Of a stretch of DNA of 21,296 nt, positions 9,009 through 16,378 are shown piece after piece (within the stretch, counting starts at the first letter, position 1; each line of letters opens with the position of its first letter). The stretch comes from a virus: the IMG/VR virus record IMGVR_UViG_3300030090_002684, positions 1 to 21,296 of that record; one strand, given 5' to 3'. The translations under genes and the position numbers were made by a program. The notes under the pieces are model-generated. The model was not told where the DNA came from and searched no databases. It saw only the letters and a program-made list of their open reading frames with translations.

Positions 9009-9516
9009 CTTCTAAACTCCTTTCATACACCACATATGAACGCTCGAACTGGTCTTGCTCTAACCATTTCCAAAAACCCATACGGGCCGTGGCCTCCAAA
9101 CCAGAGCAACCTGTGTCCTTACCGAAAGATTTGAATTTATCTAGCATGTCCCAAACCCAGTCGTTGAATCTGTCACCACCTAGAAATTGTATTCCCAGCA
9201 TCTTTTTTTCTGGGTACTGAAGGATCTCAGTGGTGCCCACGCCATCGATAACTTGGTCTTCGTCAAACGCCAACCAAAGCTGCTGATTGCCACTGAGTAT
9301 CGCAGCGTATAGAAACTCTAAGTTCCATCTGCCATTAGATCGAGCAACCGCTCTCCCAAGTTGCTCCCTTACCTCACTCCACATCGTGCTTGCATAGTTG
9401 GGGGGCACCATCGTTATGGTGTGAGTAACTTCTCTTGGTTCATCCCTGCGCCGAACTTTAGGCTCACGGGATATATCTTTGATCTTTGACGCATCAAAAT
9501 CTAAAAGGTTGTTCAT
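9001..9516 (-). CDS. GNAT-like phage protein, 171 residues
   Basis: The protein has an alternating beta/alpha look from about residue 35. The segment QQLWLAFDEDQVIDGVGTTE (78-97) resembles the central strands of acetyltransferase folds. The segment GCSGLEATARMGFWKWLE (136-153), followed by YVVYERSL, resembles the C-terminal GNAT region with a conserved Cys and Arg. Similar proteins sit among structural genes of many tailed phages. A clear acetyl-CoA-binding loop (Q/RxxGxG/A) is not obvious, so it may be a fold relative without activity. The start ATG at 9516 overlaps the upstream stop as ATGA. The stop lies inside the start region of the 566-residue gene. Confidence 0.6.
   Translation of the reverse strand: MNNLLDFDASKIKDISREPKVRRRDEPREVTHTITMVPPNYASTMWSEVREQLGRAVARSNGRWNLEFLYAAILSGNQQLWLAFDEDQVIDGVGTTEILQYPEKKMLGIQFLGGDRFNDWVWDMLDKFKSFGKDTGCSGLEATARMGFWKWLEQDQFERSYVVYERSLEDE
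9016..9023 (-). promoter_or_regulatory. Ribosome binding site for the 566-residue gene
   Basis: The minus strand reads AAAGGAGT upstream of the ATG at 9008, within the 3' end of the GNAT-like gene. Confidence 0.75.
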
Positions 9517-11648
9517 GCTGGCAATATTCCTCCCCTCTTAGCCATCAACGGAGCAGGTTGTTGCGTTGTTCCTGTGCGCTCCATACGAACCCGATCCATC
9601 ATTCCTTCAAGGTCTTTTGCGCCAGCGTTTGTGTCGCCGTCTCCTAGACCAGAAACCACATCTGCTGGGACGATAAACTCGCCCGGAGAAACAGCCACTG
9701 GCTGTTGGTCACCTATCATTCCCGGTACAAGATCATCCATGCCACTGCCGACACCTTCAATCAGTCCCTCTTTTTGTGAGTCCGGCACAACGTCTTCGAG
9801 GACTACCGATCTTAGTTGTTGAAAAGTTTCTAAACCAAACTCGTCAATAAACCGATTTATAATGATTTCTGATTCTTCCTCATCAAGTCTGCCCAGTAAT
9901 GCCATTCTCGTTTGTTCTAGAAGCTTTTGGGCGTCTTCTAACGCTTTGTTCGTTTCACCACCCCCTTGCATACCTATTCCACGACCCATGCCGCCTCTGC
10001 CAAGCGCAGATTCCATAATCAACGCTCTTGTTTCTGGAGGTATGTTACCGCTTTCTAGGTTTGCTTGAAGGATAGACTCAATGCCCGAAGGCGTCGGTGA
10101 TGTAGCTGCTGACGTAGAAACCGCTGGAGCAAAGGCTGTTGGAGTAGCGGCTTCAGAAGATGCTGGCGGTGGCGTGGCATCTCTGTAGTAAAACTCTTCT
10201 ACAGATTCTTGTGCGCCTGGCACACCGAACTCTTTTTCAAATCTTTCGACCCTTGCCTTGGCAGCTTTTCTCTTCCTTACGGAACCACCTCCGCTTTCTA
10301 CTGTCGATTTAGCCTTTTGATATAGGCTTTGTTCTTTGCTGAAGTCTCTATCGGGATCTGCTTTAGCAGACATGATTGCTGATCCAGGGCTTGTATCAGG
10401 AGTCGGTGTTGGGGTTGGAGTGCCTGCGGGTGGTTTTGCCGCATCAATCTCTTCTTGAGTTGGCTCTCTGAAGTATTTTATTTCGGGATCGAACCCTGGC
10501 CTATACCCCTCTAGCTCCTCCGGCTTTATAACCACAGAGCCTCTCAGTGCCGCTTGTGCGCGGGTTGATCCGCCTAGCCCGTAGCTTGGTGAAGGGTTGA
10601 AACTTGGGCCACCCTCTCTCATACGCTTCACAGGCGGCATCTCTCCAGCTAAGCCGTGCAACTCTGTTTGCCTTCGCATGAAATCTTCTGGATTAATCGA
10701 CGTAATACCGCCTTGAGACAGACCAGTCGGGAAATAAGGATCATCTCCTAGATAGTCATATGCACCGTAGCCTTCGCCAGTCACGTTCAGATATCTTGCG
10801 GAGTCCAACGCTTCCTCTGCTCGACGCAACTCCTCCTCAGATCTTGCTCGGTCTGCGTCAAACATCCTGTCCATCTCTTCCCGACGCGCCATAGCGGCTC
10901 GCTCACCTTCACCAATCGCTATAGGGATGGCTGCTCCGGGAGTAAGAAGGTTCTTTCCAACATTGCCAAGACCACCTCTGCTAATAACTTCAGTCGGAGC
11001 CATTTCCTTAGCCGCCATCAAAGAATCCTTAAGAGCTTGATCAGCAACTCCAGCTTCAGCAACAGATGGCAACTTACTTAGCGCCTCGGTGGTTAATGTT
11101 GGATCTGCTGCCAATGCTGCCGCTTTTGCAGACTCTGCTGTTTTCGCAGCAGTGGCTGCTTCTTTAGCTAATTGTTCTGTTCCAGCAAGAGCTTTTGCTC
11201 CTGCCTCAAATGCTTTACCTATACCAAAGCCTGTAAGCCCAGAAACCAAACCTTCTTTTAGATCGCCCGTCACCGCTGTTGTAGCAAGCCCCGAACCAAT
11301 TGCGCTAGCGACGGGTGCAGATGCTCCAGCAAGCGCACCAGCTAAACCAGTCCCTGCGGCAGTCGCTGTGCCTAAACTGCCCAAGCCCAACGCACTAGCG
11401 CCGGAAGCAAGTGCCCCTGTGATGGTGCTCCCAAACACGCTCCCCAGCAGTGGTGCTAGAAAGGGCAGGAATGCTTCAGGCTGTCCTGTCATGGGGTTGG
11501 TCGTAAGCCGCCCCGTGGGCGACAGAGAGGCGATACCAGCGACCTCTATCGGGTTCATGTGAACCAGCATGCTGTCGCCAAATCGGCCTTGTTGAGCCAT
11601 CTGCTCAGCCATAGGCTGCATCGGGAAAGGGGGTTGTTGATTCATCAT
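9513..11648 (-). CDS. Gly/Ala-rich internal or tail protein, 711 residues, with conserved C-terminal module
   Basis: I chose ATG at 11648 (protein MMNQQPPFPM...) because it shares one base with the upstream TAA (TAATG). The longer frame from 11732 would overlap the preceding gene by 85 bases, and its extra 28 residues look like an out-of-frame read. Residues about 60-155 are Gly/Ala/Ser-rich and hydrophobic (FLPFLAPLLGSVFGS onward), as in membrane-active ejection or tail proteins. The middle (270-560) is low complexity, with a Pro/Thr-rich PTPTPTPDTSP linker and charged coiled segments. The last 80 residues contain GEFIVPADVVSGLGDGD and GMMDRVRMERTG, a module I recall at the C-terminus of structural proteins in many uncultured marine phages. 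Its precise role is unknown. A role at the portal, tail or membrane is inferred from composition and neighbours. Confidence 0.75.
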   Translation of the reverse strand: MMNQQPPFPMQPMAEQMAQQGRFGDSMLVHMNPIEVAGIASLSPTGRLTTNPMTGQPEAFLPFLAPLLGSVFGSTITGALASGASALGLGSLGTATAAGTGLAGALAGASAPVASAIGSGLATTAVTGDLKEGLVSGLTGFGIGKAFEAGAKALAGTEQLAKEAATAAKTAESAKAAALAADPTLTTEALSKLPSVAEAGVADQALKDSLMAAKEMAPTEVISRGGLGNVGKNLLTPGAAIPIAIGEGERAAMARREEMDRMFDADRARSEEELRRAEEALDSARYLNVTGEGYGAYDYLGDDPYFPTGLSQGGITSINPEDFMRRQTELHGLAGEMPPVKRMREGGPSFNPSPSYGLGGSTRAQAALRGSVVIKPEELEGYRPGFDPEIKYFREPTQEEIDAAKPPAGTPTPTPTPDTSPGSAIMSAKADPDRDFSKEQSLYQKAKSTVESGGGSVRKRKAAKARVERFEKEFGVPGAQESVEEFYYRDATPPPASSEAATPTAFAPAVSTSAATSPTPSGIESILQANLESGNIPPETRALIMESALGRGGMGRGIGMQGGGETNKALEDAQKLLEQTRMALLGRLDEEESEIIINRFIDEFGLETFQQLRSVVLEDVVPDSQKEGLIEGVGSGMDDLVPGMIGDQQPVAVSPGEFIVPADVVSGLGDGDTNAGAKDLEGMMDRVRMERTGTTQQPAPLMAKRGGILPA

Positions 11649-11977
11649 TAGCTGGTCTCCACTCCAAACATATTGAAGCTTACATTTGCTGCGCTTGCGT
11701 AAACTTTCACGACATCTGCCTGTCCTAGACAAATACCGATTACAACGGTGCGGCTAGTTGTTGCCGCAAGATCCTCATCGAAAAATATAAACTGCTTGTC
11801 ATCTGCTGTTGCCCCAGCAACATGAATACTTACTCTGAAGGTTATTGCAGATCCGCCTCGGTTACAGATGACCAGAGAACTTACAGTTGTTTGCGTCAAA
11901 TCTGGGACGGTGTAAAGCGTTGTCGTTGTAGTCGCACTTACATCGACTTGACCCAAAACCTTTATGACATCTGTCAC
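11648..11977 (-). CDS. Small beta-rich probable virion protein, 109 residues (GTG start)
   Basis: The start codon is GTG at 11977, overlapping the upstream TGA as GTGA. The sequence alternates hydrophobic and polar residues throughout (TLYTVPDLTQTTVSSLVICN, then SAITFRVSIHVAG, then DVVKVYASAANVSFNMFG), which predicts a beta sandwich. There is no signal peptide or catalytic motif. I recall close relatives of this size next to tail genes in marine phages, where a decoration or tail role is assumed. It follows the gp10-like tail protein and the 65-residue protein in a coupled series. The structural call is an inference. Confidence 0.65.
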   Translation of the reverse strand: MTDVIKVLGQVDVSATTTTTLYTVPDLTQTTVSSLVICNRGGSAITFRVSIHVAGATADDKQFIFFDEDLAATTSRTVVIGICLGQADVVKVYASAANVSFNMFGVETS

Positions 11978-12171
11978 GATGCACCCATCAGAAGAAACTG
12001 GAATCTTCGCATCGCCAACGATCCCGTTTTATCGTCCTGAGTCTTGGCAACAAGAACCTCGTTCTCAAGACGGTCTAGTGCAAACTCAATCGTTCTACGG
12101 TTGATCGACTCTTCACTTGGATTGTAGCTTGGTGCGGGAATAGGTAGTGGATTCTGTCTTGTCTTAGCCAT
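11974..12171 (-). CDS. Small phage protein of unknown function, 65 residues
   Basis: The protein is basic and Pro-rich at its start (MAKTRQNPLPIPAPSYNPSE). A helix-forming stretch follows (RRTIEFALDRLENEVLVAKT), and it ends FQFLLMGAS. The ATG shares one base with the TGA of the gp10-like gene (TGATG), and GGAAG lies seven bases upstream. Its end overlaps the next GTG start. The tight packing between two probable structural genes supports a real gene. I do not recognise a function. The helix may be an adaptor or chaperone segment, but that is speculation. Confidence 0.6.
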   Translation of the reverse strand: MAKTRQNPLPIPAPSYNPSEESINRRTIEFALDRLENEVLVAKTQDDKTGSLAMRRFQFLLMGAS

Positions 12172-14027
12172 CAGCGTCTTCCGTCTTGTCTCATGTCGAA
12201 TCTCAAGCTACCTAAGCGCCAACCATACCCAACCCCAGAACTTTCAACCCTCAAGACGGTGTGTCTTGCTCTGGCTCTAATGTGATTCTGTTTTGTAGAT
12301 GATGTGACGGTCGATGTCGCTAACGTGCTGGGATCTTCCAAAGGAAAATTGCTGCCCTTCACCGTGAGATCCACGCTCGCATCGCTGGTCGTGCCGCTGA
12401 ATTTGAAGTCTGGCAGTATCCTGCTGATCATCATAAAACGCTCGCCGTCACCGATCTCTAGATCGCCGGACTCAACAAAAGCTGTCATCGCAGAGCCATC
12501 GTCATCGTGGCCCACCTCATGCTCAAACAGATAGTTAACCGACGAGTTACTGTCAATACAGGTAGCAGCCATCGGTTTGTTACGAACTGATGCTCCAGCC
12601 CAAGCGCCTCTTTCTAGTGTGCCGACAGCCCAGAGGTTATCTGCGTAGTTATACGAAACGTAATTCGTTATTTCTGTGTTACCAGAGCCTACTGGATAGA
12701 ACCAGATAACCTCAGAGAAGGCGTTATTTTCTGCGGCGAAAATCTTGAAGGCTTGATCTTGGTTTATGTTTGAAAAGACATGCTCTTTTACCGAGCACGG
12801 CAAAGGCTGCACCGAGCCGTTGTAAACATAAAACCCACCCTTATCCATGAAGAACACAGACCCCCTAGCATTGACCGCTGCTTTCGGAGATATCATGGAT
12901 ATATCGGTGCTTAGTGTAGAAAACTGAAAAGTAAATGGCGCACCGACGAACCTCATAGAGTGCAAACTTGCATCAGTCCAGATGAGTATTTCTTCTCGCG
13001 CCTGAACCGCGCCGATGATCTGTGAGCCAGAATTTATTCTTACGCCACCCGCCGTGTTAGTCGCAGTCGGCGTCCAATCTGCTGCGTTCTGTTGATCAGA
13101 AAATCTAACAAACAAAGGATCTATATTGTCTGAGCCTATTGGATTAGACCCAAACGCGATTACATGCTGATCTACATCAGAAACCATAATCTGCAAAGCG
13201 ACTGTAGGAACATTGGATGCCCCAGCTAAAGCTGTCGCATTTATCGCTCTTGCCCCAGTACCAGAGGACTCGTCCCAGTAAAAGATACCGCCGCCTCGGA
13301 TATTGAATATCAGGTCTTCACCGAAGTTGTCTTGGCTAATCAACCTAAGCTGACCAGAAGCAGAAACGCTGCTCGCGCTTCCCCATGTCCCAAAGCCCCA
13401 CGACCCAGCGCCCCATCCAGTTCCTTGAACAAATGCGTTCAGGCCAGTGTTAATCTGGTAAGCACCTACCACTGAGCTACCACCGTTGCCAGTGTCGCTA
13501 GAATTGGCTGTAACCTCTGCACCGCTTGTATCTTTAGCCGTAATAGTAAACGTGTTTGTAGTCGGCACCGACGCGATCTGATATTCCTGATTGAGCACGG
13601 AAGCAATAACATTGCCCCCCAACGAGGCGGCCCCACTGAAAGTTACGAAATCGTTTACGACTGCACCGTGGGCGGTATCTGTCACAGTGATGGTGGATGA
13701 TCCATCAGTAGCAGCAAACGTCACATCACCCGCAGATGTGGTGCTCCTTAGAGGGGTTACATCGTTAAGGCTGTTGCCCTCAATCACATAAAATTTCAGG
13801 TTGGTGCCAAGACCGATATACTTGATCGACTCCAAGGATGACCAGTTGTGGATAGATCTAGCAATCCCTTGGAAAGCAGACTGTATTAGTTTCTGCCAAC
13901 CACCTATCTTTTCAACTCTACCTTGTCGGAACCTAATCTTGTCGGAATCGAACCAGCCTGAGTCTGCCGTGTATTCGGTGCCCTCTTTATTTACTCCAGG
14001 AGCAAACTGTATTTTTGCCAGAGGCAT
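12171..14027 (-). CDS. P22 gp10-like phage stabilisation / tail accessory protein, 618 residues
   Basis: The N-terminus (FAPGVNKEGTEYTADSGWFD, then DKIRFRQGRVEKIGGWQ) and the repeated beta-strand pattern with WxxG and FYW patches fit the family of phage DNA-stabilisation or tail-hub proteins related to P22 gp10. That family closes the portal after packaging and joins it to the tail. Residues about 100-185 (GDVTFAATDGSSTITVTD onward) look like an inserted Ig-like beta domain. Residues 203-216 form a Gly/Trp cluster. The remainder (LRLISQDNFGEDLIFN, NARGSVFFMDKGGFYVYNG) suggests beta-propeller-like repeats. The start ATG shares one base with the upstream TAA (TAATG). The family call is by recalled similarity and composition. 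A different tail-hub family is the main alternative. Confidence 0.65.
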   Translation of the reverse strand: MPLAKIQFAPGVNKEGTEYTADSGWFDSDKIRFRQGRVEKIGGWQKLIQSAFQGIARSIHNWSSLESIKYIGLGTNLKFYVIEGNSLNDVTPLRSTTSAGDVTFAATDGSSTITVTDTAHGAVVNDFVTFSGAASLGGNVIASVLNQEYQIASVPTTNTFTITAKDTSGAEVTANSSDTGNGGSSVVGAYQINTGLNAFVQGTGWGAGSWGFGTWGSASSVSASGQLRLISQDNFGEDLIFNIRGGGIFYWDESSGTGARAINATALAGASNVPTVALQIMVSDVDQHVIAFGSNPIGSDNIDPLFVRFSDQQNAADWTPTATNTAGGVRINSGSQIIGAVQAREEILIWTDASLHSMRFVGAPFTFQFSTLSTDISMISPKAAVNARGSVFFMDKGGFYVYNGSVQPLPCSVKEHVFSNINQDQAFKIFAAENNAFSEVIWFYPVGSGNTEITNYVSYNYADNLWAVGTLERGAWAGASVRNKPMAATCIDSNSSVNYLFEHEVGHDDDGSAMTAFVESGDLEIGDGERFMMISRILPDFKFSGTTSDASVDLTVKGSNFPLEDPSTLATSTVTSSTKQNHIRARARHTVLRVESSGVGYGWRLGSLRFDMRQDGRR

Positions 14028-14566
14028 TAGCCCAAAAACCCGCCTATGCCAGACCGAGTCAATCCGCCGTTATTGAACCCCGCGTATCCAAAATTCTGGG
14101 GTAGCTGTCGCATCATACTGCTGGGCACGCCATAATTTGGAGAGGAACCCATTCCCATATACATTGTTGGGCTGCCAAGATTTTGAGGCAGAGGCTGCAT
14201 CATCCCCCCTCCCATACCACCTTTGCTGCCCCTTGAGGGCATGGGGGCAAAGTTTCCCGGAGCCATAGGGCTAGGCATAAAAGAGGTGCGATAATTTTGC
14301 TGTGGTTGCGAATACATAAACTGCGGGGAAGCAGGCCGGCCCTGCCGCTGAACCATAAAATTCTGGGGATTAGACGGGCCTTGGTTCTGAAAATAAGCCT
14401 CACTCTGCGCTTTTTGCATATCTGCAGGACTAGGCTGTCTTTGCCCATACCCCTCCAAAGCCGGTCGCCTTGCGGGTTGGATAAAGTTGCTAAATTGTGG
14501 TGGTACGTTAGGACTTCCTCGAAAAGGTACGGATCGACCTCCGCCTACTCCTGCGCCTTTACTCAT
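14027..14566 (-). CDS. Gly/Met/Pro/Asn-rich low-complexity protein, 179 residues
   Basis: The gene starts at ATG 14566, overlapping the lysozyme stop as ATGA, with a strong AGGAG seven bases upstream (14574-14578). The N-terminus (MSKGAGVGGGRS) is like that of the 566-residue protein (MSKGGGGGG). The whole chain is low complexity, rich in Gly, Pro, Met, Gln and Asn, with a weak internal repeat: MMQPLPQNLG near residue 122 and MMRQLPQNFG near 152. There are no membrane segments and no enzyme motif. The strong ribosome binding site and the overlap argue that it is translated. A flexible virion component is possible. The function is unknown. Confidence 0.65.
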   Translation of the reverse strand: MSKGAGVGGGRSVPFRGSPNVPPQFSNFIQPARRPALEGYGQRQPSPADMQKAQSEAYFQNQGPSNPQNFMVQRQGRPASPQFMYSQPQQNYRTSFMPSPMAPGNFAPMPSRGSKGGMGGGMMQPLPQNLGSPTMYMGMGSSPNYGVPSSMMRQLPQNFGYAGFNNGGLTRSGIGGFLG

Positions 14567-14982
14567 AAATATTCTCCTGACCTAATCATTTCAGTAACTC
14601 GAATAGCTCTTGTCCCAACTTGTTGCGCCCACTTGCTATCCATGAACTCATCCGCTGCCACATCAAACTGCTCTCTACTCATGGCAGTCAAAGCATTAAC
14701 AAACCCGCGCAGTTTGGTAAGACCAAGGTTAAAACAAATATCGACCATCGCATCGCGCCTAGCCTCATTTAGTCCACCGAACCAAAAATATGTTTCTTGA
14801 AGTTCCTCTCGCACTCGCTTGATATCGTTTTCAAGAAGATAATCTATCTCGTCATCAGACAATCCAAGGCCAGACTCTGAGATATTTCTGCCAACGCCTA
14901 TGGTTTCGTAGCCAGCACTACACAGGTAAACCTTTGACTTCACACCCTCATGGCGCTTGATCATTTCGACAAGCTTACTCAT
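14563..14982 (-). CDS. GH24 T4-type lysozyme (endolysin), 139 residues
   Basis: This is a muramidase that cleaves peptidoglycan during lysis. The active-site layout is E12, then eight residues, then C21, then five residues, then T27 (HEGVKSKVYLCSAGYETIGVG). It matches the GH24 pattern E-8-D/C-5-T, with Cys where T4 lysozyme has Asp20. The rest fits a short lysozyme domain (DIKRVREELQ, then ARRDAMVDICFNLGL, then GTRAIRVTEMI). There is no signal peptide or SAR segment, so release should depend on a holin, and a 3TM holin gene lies immediately upstream. The start ATG shares one base with the holin stop (TAATG). At 139 residues it is slightly shorter than T4 lysozyme (164) but complete. Confidence 0.92.
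   Translation of the reverse strand: MSKLVEMIKRHEGVKSKVYLCSAGYETIGVGRNISESGLGLSDDEIDYLLENDIKRVREELQETYFWFGGLNEARRDAMVDICFNLGLTKLRGFVNALTAMSREQFDVAADEFMDSKWAQQVGTRAIRVTEMIRSGEYL
14574..14578 (-). promoter_or_regulatory. Ribosome binding site for the Gly/Met/Pro-rich gene
   Basis: The minus strand reads AGGAG, seven bases before the ATG at 14566, inside the end of the lysozyme gene. It supports translation of the low-complexity protein. Confidence 0.75.
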
Positions 14983-15365
14983 TACTTTTCCCGTGCTACT
15001 TGGTTGACCTTCTCGTAGGAGCGCATAGCGCCTAAACCCAAAAGCCCCATCATAACGGGCACCAGCAAGGTTGTATCCACTGGATCAACCTCCAGCCAGA
15101 TGCCCAAAATATTTACTATGATAGTGTTGTAAAGCAAGCCGAGCGCACAGATCCAACCGATGGCAGGTCGCCACCCGGCAACAAATAAAGATTTATGTGC
15201 CGCCTCCATCTTATTAATTTCAAGCTGACCCTTCAGAGCTTCTTGAGCATGACGTTCAGACATGGTGGCAATCTCATGTGCCAAAGCATTTTTCTGATCT
15301 TTATCCTCAATGAACTTATCCAGCAACCCAGTGACTGGGCCAATTAGCTGTCCGACTAAACTCAT
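14982..15365 (-). CDS. 3TM-type phage holin, 127 residues
   Basis: After an amphipathic helical N-terminal half (1-57) come hydrophobic segments at about 60-92 (FVAGWRPAIGWICALGLLYN, then TIIVNILGIW) and about 99-116 (LLVPVMMGLLGLGAMRS). The WRPAIGW signature fits the 3TM holin family related to the gene-transfer-agent holin (PF11351). Holins make the inner-membrane lesions that let endolysin reach the wall. It lies directly upstream of, and coupled to, the lysozyme. A ribosome binding site (AGAGGAAA at 15372-15379) precedes the ATG, which overlaps the upstream stop by four bases. Confidence 0.85.
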   Translation of the reverse strand: MSLVGQLIGPVTGLLDKFIEDKDQKNALAHEIATMSERHAQEALKGQLEINKMEAAHKSLFVAGWRPAIGWICALGLLYNTIIVNILGIWLEVDPVDTTLLVPVMMGLLGLGAMRSYEKVNQVAREK

Positions 15366-15706
15366 CTACCATTTCCTCTGTTTGACCATGCCTGCGCTCC
15401 AAAGAACGCTGCCAATATACCCGCAACTGAAACAAAGTAGACTGAGGCCATGTCACCAAGAATACTTGCTGCCTGAACTAGACCAGCCCAACTGCTTACC
15501 ACCACTAACGATGGGTACAAGAGCATTCCCCACAAAGCAAACCAACTCATACTGCGCTGAGCCTGCGCCCTTTCATTGCTGATTTTTAGCTCTTGTAGCT
15601 CCTTGCTAGTCTCTAGCTCATCATCAGTGACAACGCCGTCACCATCGGTGTCGTACTGATCATAGTCTGATCCAGGTTCTAATTTCTTCGCTGCCATCTC
15701 AGTCAT
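15362..15706 (-). CDS. EF-hand membrane protein in the lysis cassette, 114 residues
   Basis: Residues 19-30 (DTDGDGVVTDDE) form a canonical 12-residue EF-hand calcium loop: Asp at 1, 3 and 5, Gly at 6, Val at 8 and Glu at 12. A charged helix follows (30-52), then hydrophobic segments at about 54-77 (WFALWGMLLYPSLVVVSSWA) and 82-107 (ILGDMASVYFVSVAGILAAF). The size and membrane layout resemble a small holin with an N-terminal calcium module. I recall similar proteins in uncultured marine phages, but no assigned function. It overlaps the upstream gene by eight bases and the 3TM holin by four. An alternative start is ATG at 15697 (residue 4). A role in lysis is inferred from position. A dockerin-like binding module is another reading of the same loop. 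Confidence 0.75.
   Translation of the reverse strand: MTEMAAKKLEPGSDYDQYDTDGDGVVTDDELETSKELQELKISNERAQAQRSMSWFALWGMLLYPSLVVVSSWAGLVQAASILGDMASVYFVSVAGILAAFFGAQAWSNRGNGR
15372..15379 (-). promoter_or_regulatory. Ribosome binding site for the holin gene
   Basis: The minus strand reads AGAGGAAA, about eight bases before the ATG at 15365. It supports the four-base overlap start over a downstream one. Confidence 0.65.
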
Positions 15707-15914
15707 AAAATTGTGTGTTTTGCGGCACCTTAACAGGGATGCAGTAGGCTGTAATATTCTCTTGGGTGTTGATACGCCTGCCCTCTATGGGCTTGATTGT
15801 CCCGTGTTCTAGCCAGTATGCGAACTGATTGCACCTGTGAATGTTGCGGAAGTGAAATCTACCTGCGACTTGCTCGCCCTCGACCATCATGACAAGCAGA
15901 AACGCCATAATCAT
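15699..15914 (-). CDS. Small probable exported protein, 71 residues
   Basis: A short hydrophobic N-terminus (MIMAFLLVMM) is followed by a polar domain with two cysteines (C28 in NIHRCNQ, C58 in TAYCIPV) that could form a disulfide in the periplasm. The hydrophobic stretch is shorter than a usual signal peptide and has no basic n-region, so export is uncertain. The ATG overlaps the upstream TGA as ATGA. A second Met at residue 3 (15908) is an alternative start. Its position between two membrane proteins in a lysis-type module suggests a periplasmic helper. I do not recognise the family with certainty and see no lipobox. Confidence 0.6.
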   Translation of the reverse strand: MIMAFLLVMMVEGEQVAGRFHFRNIHRCNQFAYWLEHGTIKPIEGRRINTQENITAYCIPVKVPQNTQFYD

Positions 15915-16375
15915 CCGAAGGCTTTGAGAATCAGGACAAAGATCAAGACTGCAATGCCGCCTCCGATGATAAGAGTCGTGCCGCCGACAAGCAGTTGTTG
16001 AATTAGGATTTGCTTTTCGCGCTTACGTTTTGCCATTAGCCTCGCGTGTGCCCTCCTGTCTTGTTCCTGCTGCCTAATTGCTTGGTCGTAGTCCTCTAGC
16101 AGTTTGGGGTCTGCAACCAGGAGCAAATCCCTCAGATCTTTTTGATATCTTTCCTGGTTCCTACGAAGCATCTGTAGCTTGAGGATGTCATTCTTTGAGA
16201 GCGCATTGAACGTCGAGCTTTTACGTTGTACCTCGAAGTTGTTAAGAGCTTCTCCGAAATCAGACACAAGAGCCATCGCTTGTTGCACGTTGGCTTTGCC
16301 TTCATTGACATTTTGGATCACCGAATTGATCTGCTGGAGAAGCATCCCAGCGGCTGCAACAGACTCGATAATCAT
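15911..16375 (-). CDS. C-terminally anchored membrane protein, 154 residues, possible lysis accessory
   Basis: The N-terminal 100 residues are amphipathic helices (SVAAAGMLLQQINSVIQNV, then YQKDLRDLLLVADPKLLEDY). A strongly basic coiled stretch (QDRRAHARLMAKRKREK, about 105-121) comes next. One transmembrane segment follows at about 127-151 (LLVGGTTLIIGGGIAVLIFV) with a short tail. The layout suggests a cytoplasmic domain anchored in the inner membrane. Marine phages often carry a protein of this shape near the holin and lysozyme. It is not a typical spanin: there is no N-terminal membrane segment, and the neighbouring small gene has no lipobox. Function unknown. Confidence 0.65.
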   Translation of the reverse strand: MIIESVAAAGMLLQQINSVIQNVNEGKANVQQAMALVSDFGEALNNFEVQRKSSTFNALSKNDILKLQMLRRNQERYQKDLRDLLLVADPKLLEDYDQAIRQQEQDRRAHARLMAKRKREKQILIQQLLVGGTTLIIGGGIAVLIFVLILKAFG

Positions 16376-16378
16376 GGG

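Noticed and set aside
11089-11562. 157-residue Ala-rich plus-strand frame
   Set aside because: Antisense to the Gly/Ala-rich region of the 711-residue protein, with no independent support.
11649-11732. 28-residue N-terminal extension of the 711-residue protein
   Set aside because: It would overlap the preceding gene by 85 bases and has a Cys/Arg-rich composition unlike the rest. The TAATG start at 11648 fits the operon pattern.
14297-14800. 167-residue plus-strand frame
   Set aside because: It runs antisense across the low-complexity gene and the lysozyme. Its composition is that of a complement, and no upstream signal is present.
15699-16375. Spanin pair (i-spanin/o-spanin) for the 154- and 71-residue genes
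   Set aside because: The larger protein has its membrane segment at the C-terminus rather than the N-terminus, and the small one lacks a lipobox cysteine near the N-terminus.
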